A DNA stretch of 41,186 nucleotides from Caryophanales bacterium (lineage in GTDB: Bacteria; Bacillota; Bacilli; Bacillales; Bacillaceae_J). The DNA lies in contig DULJ01000057.1 in the NCBI GenBank assembly GCA_012840465.1, positions 1 through 41,186 on the forward strand. Reading direction: 5' to 3'. A program made the position numbers and the translations under genes. Shown here piece by piece: positions 40,094 through 41,186 of the stretch (position 1 is its first letter; every line of letters starts with the position of its first letter). The notes beneath the pieces are model-generated. The model did no database searches, was not told where the DNA came from, and saw only the letters and a list, made by a program, of their open reading frames with translations.

Positions 40094-40937
40094 ATAACTT
40101 ACTTGATAATTGTAATAAAAGCTTTGAAATTTCCTCAAATCTTTCAATTCTTGAATTAATATCCTTAGCTTTTTCTAATTGGCTGATAACGGTATCATTA
40201 ATCGAAGTAACCTCATTTGTGATCGACTGAAGATCATCGTGCAAATCATTTAACGTCTTTTCAATTTCTACACTGGCATCATTACTATGACCCGATAGCT
40301 TTCGGATTTCATTGGCAACCACTCCAAAACCTCTACCGACATCCCCAATTCTTGCGGCTTCAATTGCTGCATTTAGTCCTATTAATCTTGTTTGGGAAGC
40401 GATTGCTTTAATAGAGTCTAAAATTTGATTGGTCCGCTTAAACTTTTTATTAATTTCATCAGCTTTTTCCTGCAGTACTTCACTTTCTTGGTTTAATTTG
40501 GAGGCAATTTCCATAAACTGATTGATAATGTTGCCTACCTCACCACTTGATTGCAATAACTCTTCAGCACTATTATTCAAACCAGTCCAGGTTTCTATGT
40601 TTCTAGCAATCCCAACAGAGCCGATTACATTATTCCGTTCGTCTATGATTGGATACCCAGAAAGTCTAACTGGTATGCCATATAAAGAAGCATCCATATT
40701 CTTCACTGCATACTTTTTCGTTCTCATTGCTTCTGCAGATGCGGAAGTTGGTTTAAGAGGATCACCAGGGGAAATATTCAAATTTAATGTTTTCCCGTCT
40801 TTTTGGATTATAAACTTTTCTTTGTCTGTGACGGCAAATCCCATATCTACCTGCAAAATATCAGCAATCCATGGTGTAACCACAATAAGTGCATCCATTA
40901 GTTGCCGGGCTGTTACAGCTGTTGCATTTCTCTCCAT
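40092..40937 (-). CDS. Soluble YfmS-like chemotaxis signalling protein
   Basis: A 281-residue cytoplasmic receptor-like protein with no TM segment. An N-terminal PAS-like module (about 1-120; [40 protein letters not shown]) is followed by a short signalling hairpin with the CheA/CheW-contact core [24 protein letters not shown] (key part [13 protein letters not shown]). The methylation helices are too short for a full receptor. B. subtilis YfmS has this layout. GGGGGCG precedes the ATG. It may report an intracellular aromatic or energy signal to chemotaxis. It is convergent with iclR. Confidence 0.85.
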   Translation of the reverse strand: MERNATAVTARQLMDALIVVTPWIADILQVDMGFAVTDKEKFIIQKDGKTLNLNISPGDPLKPTSASAEAMRTKKYAVKNMDASLYGIPVRLSGYPIIDERNNVIGSVGIARNIETWTGLNNSAEELLQSSGEVGNIINQFMEIASKLNQESEVLQEKADEINKKFKRTNQILDSIKAIASQTRLIGLNAAIEAARIGDVGRGFGVVANEIRKLSGHSNDASVEIEKTLNDLHDDLQSITNEVTSINDTVISQLEKAKDINSRIERFEEISKLLLQLSSKL

Positions 40938-40955
40938 ATATTTCGCCCCCTTTTC

Positions 40956-40994
40956 TTATACTATAATCCATAAAATTTAATACTTATAGTATAA
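40956..40994. promoter_or_regulatory. Perfect inverted repeat upstream of yfmS-like gene
   Basis: TTATACTATAA (40956-40966) and TTATAGTATAA (40984-40994) are exact inverses separated by 17 bp. Each contains a -10-like hexamer, so it may be an operator or a pair of overlapping promoters, 19 bp before the start codon. Confidence 0.5.
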
Positions 40995-41054
40995 AAGAGG
41001 GGCTATCCCAATTAATAGACTCCCCTGATCTGTTAACTTGAGATACCCCCTCTT
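40995..41054 (-). terminator. Long-loop hairpin, possible terminator or small structured RNA
   Basis: AAGAGGGG-C-TATC (40995-41007) pairs with GATA-C-CCCCTCTT (41042-41054), one C-C mismatch, around a 34-base loop. On the minus strand it ends CCCCTCTTTTATA, so it could terminate a gene lying beyond the window. Confidence 0.45.
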
Positions 41055-41058
41055 CATC

Positions 41059-41186
41059 GTATCAAATTCGCCTTGGCGTATTTGCGCCCAGATTTTTTCG
41101 AGCTTGCTCGAAAAGCTACCTTTTAAAATCTGAGGCATCCGCCGGAGGCTTTAACTTTATTCAGCAGGGGTTTGTACCCCCACTGA
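41059..41186. repeat. Dispersed intergenic repeat R1, copy C (cut by window end)
   Basis: It begins ATCAAATTCGCCTTGGCGTA and continues through TTCGAGCTTGCTCGAA, GGCATCCGCCGGAGGC and TTTAACTTTATTCAGC to the window edge. Its first 60 bases match copy B and its later part matches copy A almost exactly. Confidence 0.75.

Noticed and set aside
40522-40980. 152-residue open frame on the plus strand
   Set aside because: It is antisense to the yfmS-like gene and reads through its promoter; no recognisable domain.
1-41186. Insertion sequences, integrases, prophage genes, tRNA or rRNA genes
   Set aside because: No transposase, integrase or phage protein was recognised in the reading frames, and no tRNA or rRNA-like sequence was seen by eye.

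Overview
The window is low-GC DNA with purine-rich ribosome binding sites, frequent GTG/TTG starts, sigma-A style promoters, a class III nosZ-type denitrification cluster of the Gram-positive kind, and Bacillus-type Fnr and CcpA sites. All of this points to a Bacillaceae member (Bacillus/Neobacillus-like, a facultative anaerobe able to reduce nitrous oxide and degrade aromatic acids). No rRNA, tRNA, CRISPR array or transposase gene was seen.

Left part (1-12.4 kb): a universal stress protein, a VanY-type carboxypeptidase, an OmpR/BaeS-like two-component system, a secreted Met/Gly-rich protein and then, all on the minus strand, a nitrous oxide reductase operon. In transcription order this is nosC (cytochrome c), nosZ, nosB, nosD, nosL, nosY, nosF and a SurA-like lipoprotein. 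It starts from a promoter with a perfect Fnr box centred at -41.5. A hairpin follows nosZ inside the operon. A large chemoreceptor (12.4-14.5 kb) separates this block from the catabolic island.

Middle part (14.7-33 kb): a 4-hydroxyphenylacetate (homoprotocatechuate) meta-cleavage island. It encodes HpaB monooxygenase, HpaC flavin reductase, a RibF-like FAD synthetase without a recognisable kinase half, the cupin-independent (vicinal oxygen chelate) homoprotocatechuate 2,3-dioxygenase HpaD, HpaE dehydrogenase, HpaF isomerase, split HpaG1/HpaG2, an aldehyde dehydrogenase likely acting on succinic semialdehyde, and a DapA-family lyase that may replace the missing HpaH/HpaI. A TRAP transporter (dctPQM, with a perfect CcpA cre site) and four regulators (two near-identical GntR proteins, one MerR, one V4R/PucR hybrid) are interspersed. 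A 12-bp palindrome, ATCATATATGAT and close variants, is embedded in six promoters of the island, so the genes form one regulon even though they lie in several transcription units.

Right part (33-41 kb): a second meta-cleavage set under a divergent IclR regulator. It contains an ACMSD-like decarboxylase, hydratase, acylating acetaldehyde dehydrogenase, 4-hydroxy-2-oxovalerate aldolase, 4-oxalocrotonate decarboxylase and a LigB-type extradiol dioxygenase. This matches the protocatechuate 2,3-cleavage (pra) pathway described in Paenibacillus, but without the semialdehyde dehydrogenase (praB), tautomerase (praC) and 4-hydroxybenzoate hydroxylase (praI). The two pathways look mutually incomplete and may share HpaE, HpaF and the hydratase. 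The window ends with a soluble YfmS-like chemotaxis signaller. Two families of dispersed intergenic repeats occur three or more times each.
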